Below are positions 63,350-64,000 of a stretch of 64,000 bases of DNA, piece by piece. The stretch is taken from NCBI GenBank assembly GCA_016742125.1, contig JACVCM010000001.1, forward strand, positions 1-64,000, given 5' to 3'. Made by a program: the position numbers and the translations under genes. Each line of letters starts with the position of its first letter. The stretch's first letter is position 1. The notes beneath the pieces were generated by a model. That model worked only from the letters and a program-made list of their open reading frames with translations, made no database searches and had not been told where the DNA came from. Origin of the DNA: Sphingomonadaceae bacterium (GTDB lineage: Bacteria > Pseudomonadota > Alphaproteobacteria > Sphingomonadales > Sphingomonadaceae).

Positions 63350-64000
63350 CAGAATGCCTGGCCAATTGAGACGTAAACCGACACACGCGATTCACCGGGC
63401 CTTTTGCCAATGGGTGTGGCCACGTCCAGCCGGATCGGTCCGAAATTCGTGTAGAACCGCCCGCCAATTCCCACCCCGAACCGCCAGTTATCGAATTTCG
63501 GGATGCTGCTTTCATAGACCTGCCCCGCATCTACAAAGCCGACCACGCCGAAATTGCCGAAGCGGTAGCGCGCCTCGATTGCTGCCTCGTTGGTGCTGCG
63601 CCCGCCAATGGGATCGCCGTTGGGGGCTTTCGGGCCGAGCTGCTGATAGCCGAAGCCGCGTACCGACCCGCCGCCGCCTCCATAGAAACGCCGCGACGGC
63701 GCCAGATTGTTTCGCTCGATCCCCGATATCGTCCCCACGCGCGCCCGCGCCGCGATCACAAGGGCATCGTTGACCGGATAATAATAGGAACCGTCAAGGA
63801 TCGCCCGTGCATAAAATTGCGCGCCCGTGCCAAGCGATGCCTCTGGCGACAGCCGCAGGTTCAGGCGATAGCCGCGTGTCGGGTTGAGGAGGTCGTCGGA
63901 CTTGTCGAAACCCAGTTGCCCCGGCAGCGCGCCGACATAATAGATCCGCCGGTTGGGGACACCGCGCGTAAAATCAAACTGTCGTTCATAAGTGGCGAGA
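63349..64000 (-). CDS. tamA: Omp85-family TamA, C-terminal part (cut by window end)
   Basis: The frame is open from the right edge to TGA at 63349-63351. The visible part is an Omp85 barrel C-terminus: YGGGGGSVRGFGYQQLGP contains the VRGF lid motif, and the chain ends VSVYVSIGQAF with a terminal aromatic as the family requires. It precedes tamB with a one-base overlap. POTRA domains lie outside the window. Confidence 0.92.
   Translation of the reverse strand, partial: LATYERQFDFTRGVPNRRIYYVGALPGQLGFDKSDDLLNPTRGYRLNLRLSPEASLGTGAQFYARAILDGSYYYPVNDALVIAARARVGTISGIERNNLAPSRRFYGGGGGSVRGFGYQQLGPKAPNGDPIGGRSTNEAAIEARYRFGNFGVVGFVDAGQVYESSIPKFDNWRFGVGIGGRFYTNFGPIRLDVATPIGKRPGESRVSVYVSIGQAF

Overview
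The window reads as chromosome of a sphingolipid-making alphaproteobacterium, most likely a sphingomonad. It carries a serine palmitoyltransferase whose active-site positions match the Sphingomonas paucimobilis enzyme after a constant 20-residue shift, with a dedicated acyl carrier protein and a ceramide-reductase-like enzyme. It also holds a normal set of core genes (proB, obgE, aroA, cmk, rpsA, ihfB, tamA/tamB, two tRNAs). Coding density is high, many genes overlap by 1-4 bases, TTG starts recur, and no transposase, integrase, phage gene or CRISPR array was seen.

Layout. (1) 1-5725: sphingolipid locus with a DUF2141 protein, a DAG-kinase-family lipid kinase, a Tam41-like nucleotidyltransferase, spt, an ACP, a PycTM-like membrane protein and a ceramide-reductase-like dehydrogenase. 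(2) 5722-7892: proB and obgE. (3) 8065-23417: a secreted TPR-CHAT protease-like protein, a CHASE2 adenylate cyclase, an exported protein, then a two-partner secretion pair (TpsB transporter and a 2498-residue TpsA exoprotein). (4) 23433-27920: a TPP enzyme/aldehyde dehydrogenase pair and glutamate dehydrogenase. (5) 28023-43292: two converging operons that look like one electron-transfer system crossing the envelope. The plus-strand operon has a pentaheme cytochrome, a lipoprotein with two HbpS-like domains, an outer-membrane barrel and a decaheme cytochrome with an LVIVD-type C-terminus. The minus-strand operon has an FAD / double cyclic-nucleotide-binding / ferredoxin fusion, a diheme b membrane protein, an FHA-domain decaheme cytochrome and a cyclic-nucleotide-phosphodiesterase-like enzyme. 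A CcmI-like TPR gene follows. (6) 44421-53321: housekeeping genes with tRNA-Ala and tRNA-Leu, an ABC-2 transporter and a ComM/YifB ATPase. (7) 53584-58980: a periplasmic ClpP-fold-like protein, then a TetR-headed operon of VOC, DUF1428, GST and SRPBCC genes, and an opposing GST. (8) 59025-64000: tamA (cut by the window end), tamB and a 53-residue lipoprotein missed by length cut-offs.

Two modules are the best candidates for an undescribed system. The first is the 28-43 kb electron-transfer locus. Read as a chain it goes from NAD(P)H through FAD and four iron-sulfur clusters to a bis-His diheme b membrane protein, then to a membrane-anchored decaheme and an outer-membrane barrel with a second decaheme. 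Signal-sensing domains (two cNMP-binding domains and one degenerate FHA domain) are fused directly to the redox proteins, and a phosphodiesterase sits in the same operon. The second is the 8-23 kb CHAT/CHASE2-cyclase/TPS module. A third, smaller point is an orphan PycTM-like gene inside the sphingolipid locus. Family assignments come from motifs read by eye; no database search was possible.
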